64,000 nt of DNA. It comes from Chamaecyparis obtusa (Eukaryota > Streptophyta > Pinopsida > Cupressales > Cupressaceae). Under the pieces are notes generated by a model. That model saw only the letters and a list, made by a program, of their open reading frames with translations, made no database searches and was not told where the DNA came from. Shown in pieces: positions 55,667 through 64,000 of this stretch. Position numbers and translations under genes: made by a program. Numbering within the stretch: the stretch's first letter is position 1; every line of letters starts with the position of its first letter. The stretch is taken from contig BSBK01000869.1 of NCBI GenBank assembly GCA_027943335.1, positions 1,832,001-1,896,000 on the forward strand. Reading direction: 5' to 3'.

Positions 55667-55849
55667 AGGTATCACAATGCAAGGTGATCCCTCATATCAA
55701 TGTGATATGAAAACTAGGTATCACAATGCATGGTGATTCCTCATAAAACTAGGTATCACAATGCATGGTGATTCCTCATATCGATGTGATATGAAAACTA
55801 GGTATCACAATGCATGGTGATTCCTCATATCAATGTGATATGAAAATTA
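55667..55849 (+). repeat. E 3' untranslated hairpin array, 49-bp units
   Basis: Four units start AGGTATCACAATGCA; the second is shortened. Each holds ATCAC/GTGAT and CATATCA/TGATATG complementary pairs. Same place, between module and PPT, as the G array. Confidence 0.88.
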
Positions 55850-55900
55850 TGATACTAACTAAATTATCATCTAATTAAAGGAAGATTATCTTCCCTAGCT

Positions 55901-55909
55901 AAGAGGGAG
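55901..55909 (+). other. E polypurine tract
   Basis: AAGAGGGAG before TGTTGAGATTG; preceded by TTCCCTAGCT as in G. Confidence 0.94.
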
Positions 55910-55973
55910 TGTTGAGATTGATAGCATTGTTCAAATAATTATCATATATTTATATATATATTAATATACACTT

Positions 55974-56025
<52 letters not shown>

Positions 56026-56538
56026 TCTATATACTTATAATTATATATATTATATATATACATAATTATAATATTAATACTAACAAAATAATGTATTAAT
56101 CTCAACATTATTTCACTGATAGGTATCGGGCTTTATAAACAATATTATCAACGTTATAATTTCACGGACTGCACGATAGGTATCGGGTTTGGTAAACAAA
56201 CCGATAGCTATTGTTAAAACACTTAACTCATAACAGCGTTGAAGCGCTGTGACCCTATGTGCACTGCAGTATCGCTAATAATATTTATGTTATGCACTGC
56301 GGTTATGCAGAGCCGTTAACACGGCAGTTAGTGTTAATAACAGATAGGTGCATATGATGGGACGTGACTCATGAATGAGTCACGTCTCATTAACTCTTGC
56401 ATGAATAATATACATACTCAAACATGTCATGATGAAAAGACACCGAATATAGAAAGAATACAGTCTTAATAAGAAGTGTCTGTGAATCTCATTCAAACCA
56501 GAGATTCATTCAATATCAGAAGTTTATTAATCTTTACA
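55910..56538 (+). repeat. E 3' LTR
   Basis: 629 bp. The AT run at 55979-56021 is longer than in the 5' copy. Its palindrome, 56361-56386, has perfect 12-nt arms (GACGTGACTCAT) around GA. Confidence 0.95.
56361..56386. promoter_or_regulatory. Perfect palindrome in E 3' LTR
   Basis: Arm GACGTGACTCAT joins an ACGT core with TGACTCA, both bZIP-type motifs in plants. Same 12-nt arm length as the palindromes of G and C. Confidence 0.55.
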
Positions 56539-56557
56539 TAAACACTCCTCCCTAGCT

Positions 56558-56566
56558 AAGAGGGAG
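56558..56566 (+). other. D polypurine tract
   Basis: AAGAGGGAG before D's 3' LTR; upstream CCTAGCT as in E and G. Confidence 0.9.
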
Positions 56567-57386
56567 TGTTAATGTTGTAGCTTCAGTCGGATTGATGTGA
56601 TCAAGAGATAAACTATTATGATTACTAGTTAATCATTATTATCTCTGATTAATAATCATTAGAAAATTCACACACACACACACACACACATATATAATAA
56701 TTAAGTTTTACATATATATATATATACACATTTATATTGTGTTTACATTATCTTATGATTATTAATCTATGAGAATTTAGTAAACAATATTCAAATCTGA
56801 TTGAATCAATAATCTGTGTAGCAAATTGTTATACATATCATTGAATGCAGATAAAGATCAATATATCATGCAGATCGTGTTCATTATTTACTGCGATTGA
56901 TATTGTTATTGACAATTAATAATATCCATATTAAATAGATTGCATGTTTGACAAAACAATGACCATAATGCAATCGTATTAATGTGAAACAACATCCTTG
57001 GTATTGTTATGAACCGATGCAAATAATCATCGAGCATGCCCGTATAGGGCCATGTCCCTACGTGGCTTAGGCCACGTAGAGACATGTCCCAACATGGACA
57101 TGACCTCTTATTCTCATATTTATAATAAGAGATCACTGCATATTGAAACATGCAGAAACACACAACAGTGCTATTACAATTGCAGCATTCTCTCACACAT
57201 ATTCTTACAGATATATTCCAAGTAAATTTAAGAAACACTTACAGGTTGGCAGCCATATACAGACCTGCAAGAAGGATATTAGACAAGTTCATCAACAAGG
57301 AGATTCAAATTAAAAGTATAGACATCACAATAAAGAGAGATATACATAAAACAAAAGGTATTAAATCTGATCCTATTTCCTTAACA
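56567..57386 (+). repeat. D 3' LTR
   Basis: 820 bp, TGTTAATGTTG to TTCCTTAACA. Uninterrupted, so it records the site where B entered the other copy. It contains (CA)11 at 56669-56690 and a long palindrome at 57047-57090. Confidence 0.93.
57047..57090. promoter_or_regulatory. 20-nt-arm palindrome in D 3' LTR
   Basis: Arms of 20 nt with two mismatches around TTAG. The inner arm CTACGTGGC is a G-box/ABRE-like core. The left arm has decayed in the 5' LTR copy (38891-38934). Confidence 0.55.
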
Positions 57387-57391
57387 CAAAC

Positions 57392-57582
57392 GTCTAATTG
57401 GCCTATCGACCTTAGACGTTTGTATAAAGAGGTTTATATATTAAATATAATTAGCATTTTGTGTTGAGCCTACTAAACACTAAAATGCCACCATTCATGG
57501 ATTAGACGTAGCCCTTGGTGAAAGGGCACCGCTCTCATATAAATGCGAAGAGCGATCTCATTCCAAGCAATGATCATATACA
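57392..57582. other. Spacer between D and K
   Basis: No gene. CAAACGTCTA at 57387-57396 and its exact complement TAGACGTTTG at 57413-57422 form a 10-bp stem at the D border. A TATAAA-like CATATAAATG lies near 57536. Possibly a fragment of a third LTR into which D and K went. Confidence 0.4.
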
Positions 57583-59070
57583 TGTTGGCATTGAGTGATG
57601 GTAACTGGTAAGCCTACTACCGGTACAAGTACAAGCATTGTCATTGATTGGCAAAAGAAGATAGAGTTTTGTCATCTCTATTAAGTCTAAAGATCCAAGG
57701 AGATCTGTATGAAGGAAGGATGGTTTGGCAGATGGTGCCAACACATAAGAACCGGACACTAGACAAAGCATCAGCAACTGGGTAATGAACACAGTCAAGA
57801 AAAGGAGGATTCAACAAAACATCAGCAACCGAGTAATGAACACAGTCAAGAAAAGGAGGATTCAACCTTCAACCGAAAACTGTGGACCTGGCTACAACCG
57901 GTGTAGTCAAGTACAAAGAAAGCAACAGCAAACCGGTGTCAACAATACAACCGAGAAAGGTGCAACCGGTAAGCCAAGGAAGAGACAATAACAGGTCAAA
58001 GACCCTTACCTGTTCATAGCATGAGGATCTCTACCGATCTAGTAATGACTCCGGTATGAACCAAGGAAGTCATAGTCAACTATCTATTCCAACCAACTCT
58101 TTGACGGGGATTTTCTGCAACAAATCCGGAGGTCTTTGAGTTAAACTGGTGATTGGTTTGGGGCGTGGCTGGAGGTTTTAAAGTTGGAATCAATGGCTTT
58201 AAAACAAGGCGTTATCTCTTGTAAAGGAAAGATGCTTGACACACATCTATTGTTTTCTTTTTACAACAGATAAATCAATGGCATGCATCAGATGTTTCCT
58301 TAGTGAACTGGTACTTCACTGAGTGATGAATCCGATAAGGATTTGTAATAGGTCATGCATGATGAGCACAATTAGGGGTAGGGCTCTATATATTCTTCTG
58401 CCTGAGGCGAATAGAAGTTGCTTTCATTTTGTCGAGAAAAAGAGTGAACCTGTATGCTGAAGGAGCTAGGGGTAAAGAAAGGAAAGAAGAAGTGAGAAAG
58501 AAGTGTGCAGAGAAGCACAATAGGAGAGGAGAACACACATATAGAGACCGGTGATGCTTCTCAGTTCAGCACAAACAAAGATCTTATCAGGCTATGCATA
58601 GCCATCTGTAAAAGGTCAATCCATCTATTGTTCTCTAGCAATTACACTAGTTAAATCACTGTATTTCGGTGGACTCTAACAGGTCCCTTGTATCAAATCC
58701 CTTAACCGGGTGACATCTTTCAAGGTGTTCAAAGTCCTCTAACTAGGCAGGCACTAATCGGCCTTATTGTAACAAATCTCTTAATTGGGTTGCATCTAAC
58801 AGTGCGTTTTGATCCTTTAACCGGGAAGGCTCTTAATAGGGCATACTCCAAAAGAGTACAAAATTTGTGAGGTCTCCTCACACCGTGGTTTTCACCCTAA
58901 TCGGGTTTCCACGTGATAAATCAAATGTCACTGTGTGATTGTTTGCTTGCTGTTATTATATGTTTGAATTTGTCTAGCTCATAGTTATAAGTACACTTTA
59001 CCAGAGTTAAGTGAAAAGTTTTAGAGGTGTTGATTCACCCCTCCCCTCTCAGCACTAGTTGGGACTGTTA
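57583..59070 (+). repeat. K 5' LTR
   Basis: 1488 bp, TGTTGGCATTGAG to GGGACTGTTA (J ends TTGTCA, so the terminal CA has probably mutated to TA). It holds a 57-bp tandem duplication near 57770-57865, a TATA-like CTATATATT at 58385-58393 and many ACCGG cores. Confidence 0.93.
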
Positions 59071-59072
59071 AT

Positions 59073-59084
59073 TGGTATCAAAGC
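59073..59084 (+). other. K primer binding site
   Basis: TGGTATCAAAGC, two bases after the LTR, one mismatch to the initiator-Met complement. Confidence 0.88.
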
Positions 59085-59131
59085 CTAGTCTTGTTTTCTT
59101 TACCGCTTAACCGCATAAAGAAAAAGTCAAA

Positions 59132-60353
59132 ATGATGAGAAAGGAAGGACCAAAGTTTTCAAAGGAAAACTTTACTTTGTGGTGCAGCAGAATGAAGCTG
59201 TATATGAAGACCACCGGAGATCAGTATTGGAATCATGTTACCACTGATTATAGTGAACCCGCTGGCACTTTGACACCTGATTAACTGAAGATCAAAACCG
59301 AGCACATGGCTGCTATGGATATGATAGCTAGCATGCTAGTTGATCATGTCTATGCTGAGATTGAACTTCTAGATTTTGCCTTCAAGATGTGGGGCAAGTT
59401 GCAAGTGGTTTATGGAGGAGACCCAAATGTTCAAAGAGCCAAGGTCGAAAGCCTCAGAGGAAAATATGATGACATGAGGATGAATGAAGGAGAAGACATC
59501 GAGCAATACAGCAACCGGATCAAAGAGGTGATCAACTCCATCAGAAGTGCTAGAGGAAAGCTTAGTGAAGAGGAGGTGGTCAGCAAAATACTGAGAACTC
59601 TCAGACCTCAATATGCCATTAAGATCTCTACTATTCAAGAGCTCAGATCAGTGACCAAAGATCAAGTCACTTTAGACTCCCTAATCGATAAGCTGACTAC
59701 TTTTGAATTAAAGTAATTTTGATAATAGCTTACCCATTCAGGAAGCAGCATTTAAGTCTTCTGTCAACATCTCTTCCACCAATAAGGGAAGAGAAACCGA
59801 TAATTGCTCTATCGATAAAATTGGTAACCTTGTTGAGAATCTGCTCTCAGAGGAGATGGAGCAAGATGAGTTTGAAGCACTCATCGCTAGGAGATTCCCC
59901 AAAGGGAAAGGGAAGTACAAAGGAAAACTTCTTTTGAAATGCTTCTCTTGCAACAAGATAGGACATATTGCTGCAAGATGCCCTGATAATGAACATAAAG
60001 ATAAGAAAGACCGGTTCAAGAGAAAAGCAAAGAAGGAATGCTATCTTGCAGAGGAAGGAGTCACAGACAATGAATCTGAAGACTCCGAGGATCCAGAAAT
60101 TGCATTTGTTGCAATAAAAGAGGAGGGCCCAGTGGTAAGTGAAGTAGCACTTATATCAAGATCACAGCAACATGATGATTGGATCATTGACAACGACTGC
60201 ACTCACCATATGACCGGTGACAAGAACAAGTTTATCAACTTGGAGCTCAATGACAACGGATCAGTAACCTTCGGAAATAATGCTCCCTGTGCCATTAAAG
60301 GAAAAGGTTCTATTGCACTCTGTAACAGTGTTGTCTGTGAAAATGTGTACTAG
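59132..60353 (+). pseudogene. gag: K gag and protease remnant
   Basis: Starts at one of two adjacent ATGs (59132, 59135). Capsid region with a stop at 59282, then 59306-59716 open (VESLRGKYDDMRMNEGE motif), a frame change near 59717 and a good zinc knuckle CFSCNKIGHIAARC near 59941. An acidic linker leads to the protease, where the motif reads DNDCTHHMTG with Asp at 60189: the usual Gly of D-S/T-G is Asp, which should kill the enzyme. A stop at 60351 follows. Confidence 0.92.
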
Positions 60354-61618
60354 GTTGAAGGACTCAAGTACAATTTAATGAGTGTTGCACAATTAAATAA
60401 CAAAGGATTCCTGTTGGAATTCGGACAAGGTTCCTGTATAGTCAAAAATCAATTTGGAACCCATGGTGCAACCTGTAGACAGAGCAAAGGTAATTTGTTC
60501 TACCTAGACTCAATGGAAGGAGCTTGTCTAATAGCTTCAATCAAAGGAGAATCAAGCAAAATCTGTCTTATCTCCAAAGAAGACAATAGCTGGCTATGGC
60601 ACAAGAGACTCTGCCACATAAACTTTGACAGTATTGTCAAAGCGAGCAAAAAGAAATCGGTCAGAGGACTCCCTGAGATTACAAAACCCATCAAAGGTAT
60701 TTGTAAAGATTGTTAGTTAGGAAAACTGACAGAAACAAGTTTCAAGAGTAAGTCTTTCTCTGCTGAAAATGTTCTAGATCTTGTGCACACAGATTTGTGT
60801 GGACCAATGAAGACAAAAAGCTATTAAGGAGACCGGTACTTCATGCTCTTTGTAGATGATTTTTCAAGAATGATGTGGACACTCTTTCTTAGGGAGAAAT
60901 CAGAGGCCTTCCACATGTTCAAAATCTACAAGGCTAGAGTGGAAAAGGAAACCAGTAAAAGCCTGAAGTGCCTGAGGTCAGTCAGAGAAGGTGAGTACAC
61001 CTCTCAGGAGTTCACTCATTACTGTGAAGAACATGGAATAAAGAGAGTTTTCTGCACCAAGGACTGCTCAGCAAAATGGAGTAGCAGAAAGAAGAAACAG
61101 GATGCTGATTGACTGTGCAAGAACCTTGTTGATTCAGAAGGATCTCCCTCATCACTTCTGGAGAGAAGCTGTCAGTACTGCTGTCTACACACTGAACCGA
61201 GTTCAAAGTCAAAAAGGGAACCGGTAAGACTCCTTATGAACTATGGTTCAAGCATACTCCTAGTATAGGTTACTTCAAAATCTTTGGTAGTAAATGTTAC
61301 ATCAAAAGAGATATGTACTCTGGGAAGTTTGATCCCAAGAGCGATGAAGGAACATTTTTGGGTTACTCTACCAAAAGTAAGGCCTATCGGTGTCTGAACA
61401 AGAGAACAGGCAAAATAATTGAAAGCATCAATGTAAAAGTTGATGAATCCTCAGAACCGATTAAGAAGACTGGTCATGATGATCATAACAGTCTTGAAGG
61501 CCTAAATGAAGGAAATGCCTTTGAGTTCAATGAAGCAACAACTGAAGATGAAGGAGAAATACTCATGAAAAGACATCCAGAGCGGGAGATTGTACCTGAA
61601 GCCAACAGGTTAACGTAG
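60354..61618 (+). pseudogene. pol: K integrase remnant
   Basis: Zinc region WLWHKRLCHINFDS and CKDC, stop at 60714, then LVHTDLCGPM with the first catalytic Asp near 60790. A stop lies near 60825. The second catalytic site reads SVREGEYTS where SDNGGEY is expected, so that Asp (codon at 60981) is lost. A frameshift near 61065 precedes QQNGVAERR in the next frame. The C-terminal part 61313-61618 (KFDPKSDEGTFLGYS) is open. Confidence 0.9.
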
Positions 61619-63342
61619 GATGGTGAACAAGATTATGCCCAAAACCATGATGAAGAAAATGCTCAACCAGAAGGACCAGACTGGGAACAGAGACCGGGTC
61701 TTCCAAAGTATGTCACATATCATTCCACTGACAATATAATTGGTGACAAACATGCAAATATCTTAACCAGGAAAAAGGCCAGAGAGAATATCTGTTTACT
61801 TTCTTGTATAGAGCCCAAATCCACCAGGGAAGCTCTAAAAGATGAAAATTGGGTCAAGGCCATGGAGGAAGAAACTGAGCAAATTGAAAAAAATGATATG
61901 TGGGAGCTTGTACCAAGACCAAAGGACAAGAATGTCATAGGGACCAAGTGGGTCTACAGGAACAAGTTGAATGAGGATGGGAAAGTCATAAGAAATAAGG
62001 CAAGACTAGTATGCAAAGGGTATGCCCAAGAAGCTAGACTAGACTATGGAGAAACTTTTGCATCGGTGGCTAGATTGGAAGGAGTGAGAATTCTTCTCGC
62101 CTATGCTGCTCACAAAAGATTCAAAGTATATCAGATGGATGTTAAGTTTGCATTTCTGAACGGAATACTGGAAGAAGAGGTCTACATTGAACAACCGGAA
62201 GGCTTCACATCTGCACAAGATAGTGGTATGGTCTGTAATCTGAAAAAGGCTCTTTATGGGCTTAAGCAAGCTCCAAGGGTTTGGTATGAGAGGTTGCATT
62301 CATACCTTCTGACCATAAGATTCACAAGAATCGAGGACAACAGCAATATGTATCTCAAGACTGGAAAAGATGGAAATCTGATTGCTGAGATCTCTGTGGA
62401 TGACATCATCTTTGGAGAAGATGACAGGATGAGAAAAGCCTTCGCTGAAGAGATGAAGAAAGAATTTGAGATGTCTATTATAGGCGCCATAAAATTCTTC
62501 ATTGGACTACAGGTCCATCAGCTAAAAGAAGGTATTTTTATCTCTCAGTCCAAGTATATAAAAGAAATTCTTAAGACTTTTGGACTTGAAGAATCTAAAC
62601 CGGTTGGAACCCCAATGATAACTAACCTCAAGTTATCAAAGGAGGATGATGCAAAAGAAGTGAATGAAACAGTGTATCGGTCCATGATAGGAAAACTGTA
62701 GTATGCTGTTCACAGTAGACGAAACATTGCACATGCAGTTGGCATAGTGGCAAGATTCTCTGCTAATCCCAAAGAGACACATCTGATAGCAGTAAAGAGA
62801 ATCTTCAGGTATCTAAAGGGAACTGAGGAATTTGGTTTATGGTTTCCACATAAGGGAGGATTTGAGGTAAAAGTGTACACTTATGCAGACTGGGCTGGCA
62901 ACATTGATGACAGAAAGAGTACAAGTGGTGGTGCATTCTTTCTCGATGGAAGAATTGTTTCTTGGACAAGTAAGAAACAGAATTGCATTTCGCAATCTAC
63001 TGCAGAGAATATGTTTCTGTGGCAATCAATTGCACACAGGTAATCTGGATCAAACAACTATTGGAAGGAATCAAAGAACAGATACCTGAACCGATAGCTA
63101 TCTATTGTGATAGCACCCGTGCAATTAACATATCCAAGAATCCTGTTATGCACTCCAAGACAAAACACATTGCCATCAAGTATCACTACTTGCGAGAGTT
63201 GGTACAAGACAAGGAGGTGAGATTGGAGTATGTTCCCACCAAGGAACAAATTGCTGATATCTTTACAAAGCCATTACCAAAGAGTACTTTTGAGTATCTC
63301 AGAGGTAAACTAGTGGTGATACCCCTTCATGATCTTCAGTAA
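61619..63342 (+). pseudogene. pol: K reverse transcriptase-RNase H remnant
   Basis: RT is open from 61862 to a stop at 62699: [39 protein letters not shown]. The catalytic box is SVDD (62396-62404) instead of YVDD. The same frame continues to 63043 with YADWAGNIDDRKS and ISQSTAE, then shifts. The tail HSKTKHIAIKYHYLRELV to FTKPLPK in another frame ends at 63342. Not functional. Confidence 0.92.
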
Positions 63343-63584
63343 ACCTACAAAGGTAATCATCAGTTCATTATGCTTCAACAGAGGGTTACACCTCATCTTT
63401 TCTAGATTGATGAAAAGGGTTGCTGCTCATAGGGGGAGTAGATTAGAAAAAAGGTAGTCTTTTTTACTAACCTTTGACATTATTGTCAAAAAGGGGGAGA
63501 CTTTGGCAATAACCGGTGAACACACTGTAGCTGAAGCAGTGACACAATATTGTGATTGCCCATCAAGGTTTTGCCATCAACGCC
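63343..63584 (+). other. K 3' untranslated segment
   Basis: 242 bp without the GACG hairpins of the other Copia elements. It contains two runs of GGGGGAG (63435, 63491) resembling spare polypurine tracts. Confidence 0.6.
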
Positions 63585-63596
63585 AAAGGGGGAGAT
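63585..63596 (+). other. K polypurine tract
   Basis: AAAGGGGGAGAT, abutting TGTTGGCATTGAG. Confidence 0.93.
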
Positions 63597-64000
63597 TGTT
63601 GGCATTGAGTGATGGTAACTGGTAAGCCTACTATCGGTACAAGTACAAGTATTGTCATTGATTGGCAAAAGAAGATAAAGTTTTGTCATCTCTATTAAGT
63701 CTAAAGATCCAAGGAGATCTGTATGAAGGAAGGATGGTATCGCAGATGGTGCCAACACATAAGAACCGGTCACTAGACAAAGCATCAGCAACTGGGTAAT
63801 GAACACAGTCAAGAAAAGGAGGATTCAACAAAACATCAGCAACCGGGTAATGAACACAGTCAAGAAAAGGAGGATTCAACCTTCAACCGAAAATCGTGGA
63901 CCTAGCTACAACCGGTGTAGTCAAGTACAAAGAAAGCAACAACAAAACGGTGTCAACAATACAACCGAGGAAGGTGCAACCGGTAAGCCAAGGAAGAGAC
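63597..64000 (+). repeat. K 3' LTR, cut by the window end
   Basis: First 404 bases, collinear with 57583-57988, including the tandem duplication. Confidence 0.95.

Larger units (their letters stand above)
50835..56538 (+). mobile_element. Copia LTR retrotransposon E, complete but broken
   Basis: Perfect TAAAC duplications (50830-50834, 56539-56543). LTRs 607 and 629 bp, PBS at 51442, gag-pol with several lesions, 3' module, repeat array, PPT AAGAGGGAG (55901-55909). The LTRs differ by about ten substitutions by eye plus AT-run length, so it is older than C and younger than D, which it interrupts. Proteins and 3' module are closest to G. Confidence 0.96.
25530..57386 (+). mobile_element. Copia-type element D, host of a 32 kb insertion nest
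   Basis: Its two LTRs (25530-39231 when interrupted; 56567-57386) match along their full length. The PBS is TGGTATTAGAGC (39232-39243) and the PPT AAGAGGGAG (56558-56566). Flanks GAAAC (25525-25529) and CAAAC (57387-57391) fit a TSD with one change. After removing nested A, B (with C and J), the TRIM (with F) and E, about 4.1 kb of interior remains. Only the last part of RNase H and the 3' structured module are recognisable, so D was non-autonomous or badly rearranged before the later insertions. Confidence 0.85.
57583..64000 (+). mobile_element. Copia LTR retrotransposon K, right end outside window
   Basis: 5' LTR 57583-59070, PBS variant TGGTATCAAAGC, broken gag-pol in Copia order, PPT AAAGGGGGAGAT, and the first 404 bases of the 3' LTR. 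The compared LTR parts differ at roughly a dozen bases by eye. Protein motifs ([21 protein letters not shown]) differ from C, E and G, so K is another Copia lineage with long LTRs. J is a solo LTR of the same family and I a relative. Confidence 0.94.

Noticed and set aside
55667..55849. Regular repeats resembling a CRISPR array
   Set aside because: Direct tandem units without unique spacers, in a plant retrotransposon.
57574..57865. Minus-strand frames in K LTRs (also 63486-63879)
   Set aside because: Duplicated in both LTRs and created partly by the tandem repeat; no domain.

Overview
This 64 kb window looks like intergenic DNA from a large, transposon-rich seed-plant genome. A gymnosperm is my guess, from the density and nesting of long LTR elements and the absence of a convincing host gene. 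All strong coding signal belongs to LTR retrotransposons. Boundaries below were read by eye from TG..CA termini, primer binding sites (PBS, TGGTATCAGAGC type), polypurine tracts (PPT) and 5-bp target-site duplications (TSDs). Elements carry letters A to N for cross-reference.

Left part (1-25529). After the tail of a minus-strand LTR (1-62) and 5.7 kb without a recognisable gene comes Copia element G (5752-14564, TSD TCCTT). G has a non-autonomous minus-strand element H in its 5' LTR and a minus-strand solo LTR I just before its pol stop. Next come a solo LTR N (16051-17443), a decayed Ty3/Gypsy-like element L (17537-22465) that keeps gag-protease but shows no reverse transcriptase, a region of degenerate short repeats (22600-23830) and a tandem repeat (23904-24118).

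Right part (25530-57386) is one old Copia element D blown up to 32 kb by nested insertions. Its 5' LTR holds element B, whose own 5' LTR holds the young Copia C (26240-31803), the only element with an intact 1308-codon gag-pol. B also holds solo LTR J. D's interior holds element A (40857-46682), a TRIM-like miniature element that itself contains solo LTR F, and Copia E (50835-56538). The window ends inside Copia K (57583 to past 64000).

Two signals stand out. First, the sense-strand segment between the RNase H stop and the PPT in four Copia elements (C, D, E, G) carries hairpins with a GACG (once GGCG) loop whose stems differ in sequence yet stay paired, followed in G and E by arrays of further small hairpins. 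This looks like a conserved structured 3' untranslated module. Second, A and B are sister non-autonomous LTR elements that share a long acidic reading frame with no gag-pol domain I recognise, a TATA-centred palindrome in their LTRs and a hairpin next to the PPT. Part of these traits is also seen in L. Several Copia LTRs also carry long perfect or near-perfect palindromes with CGTGAC or ACGTGGC cores, which look like promoter control sites.
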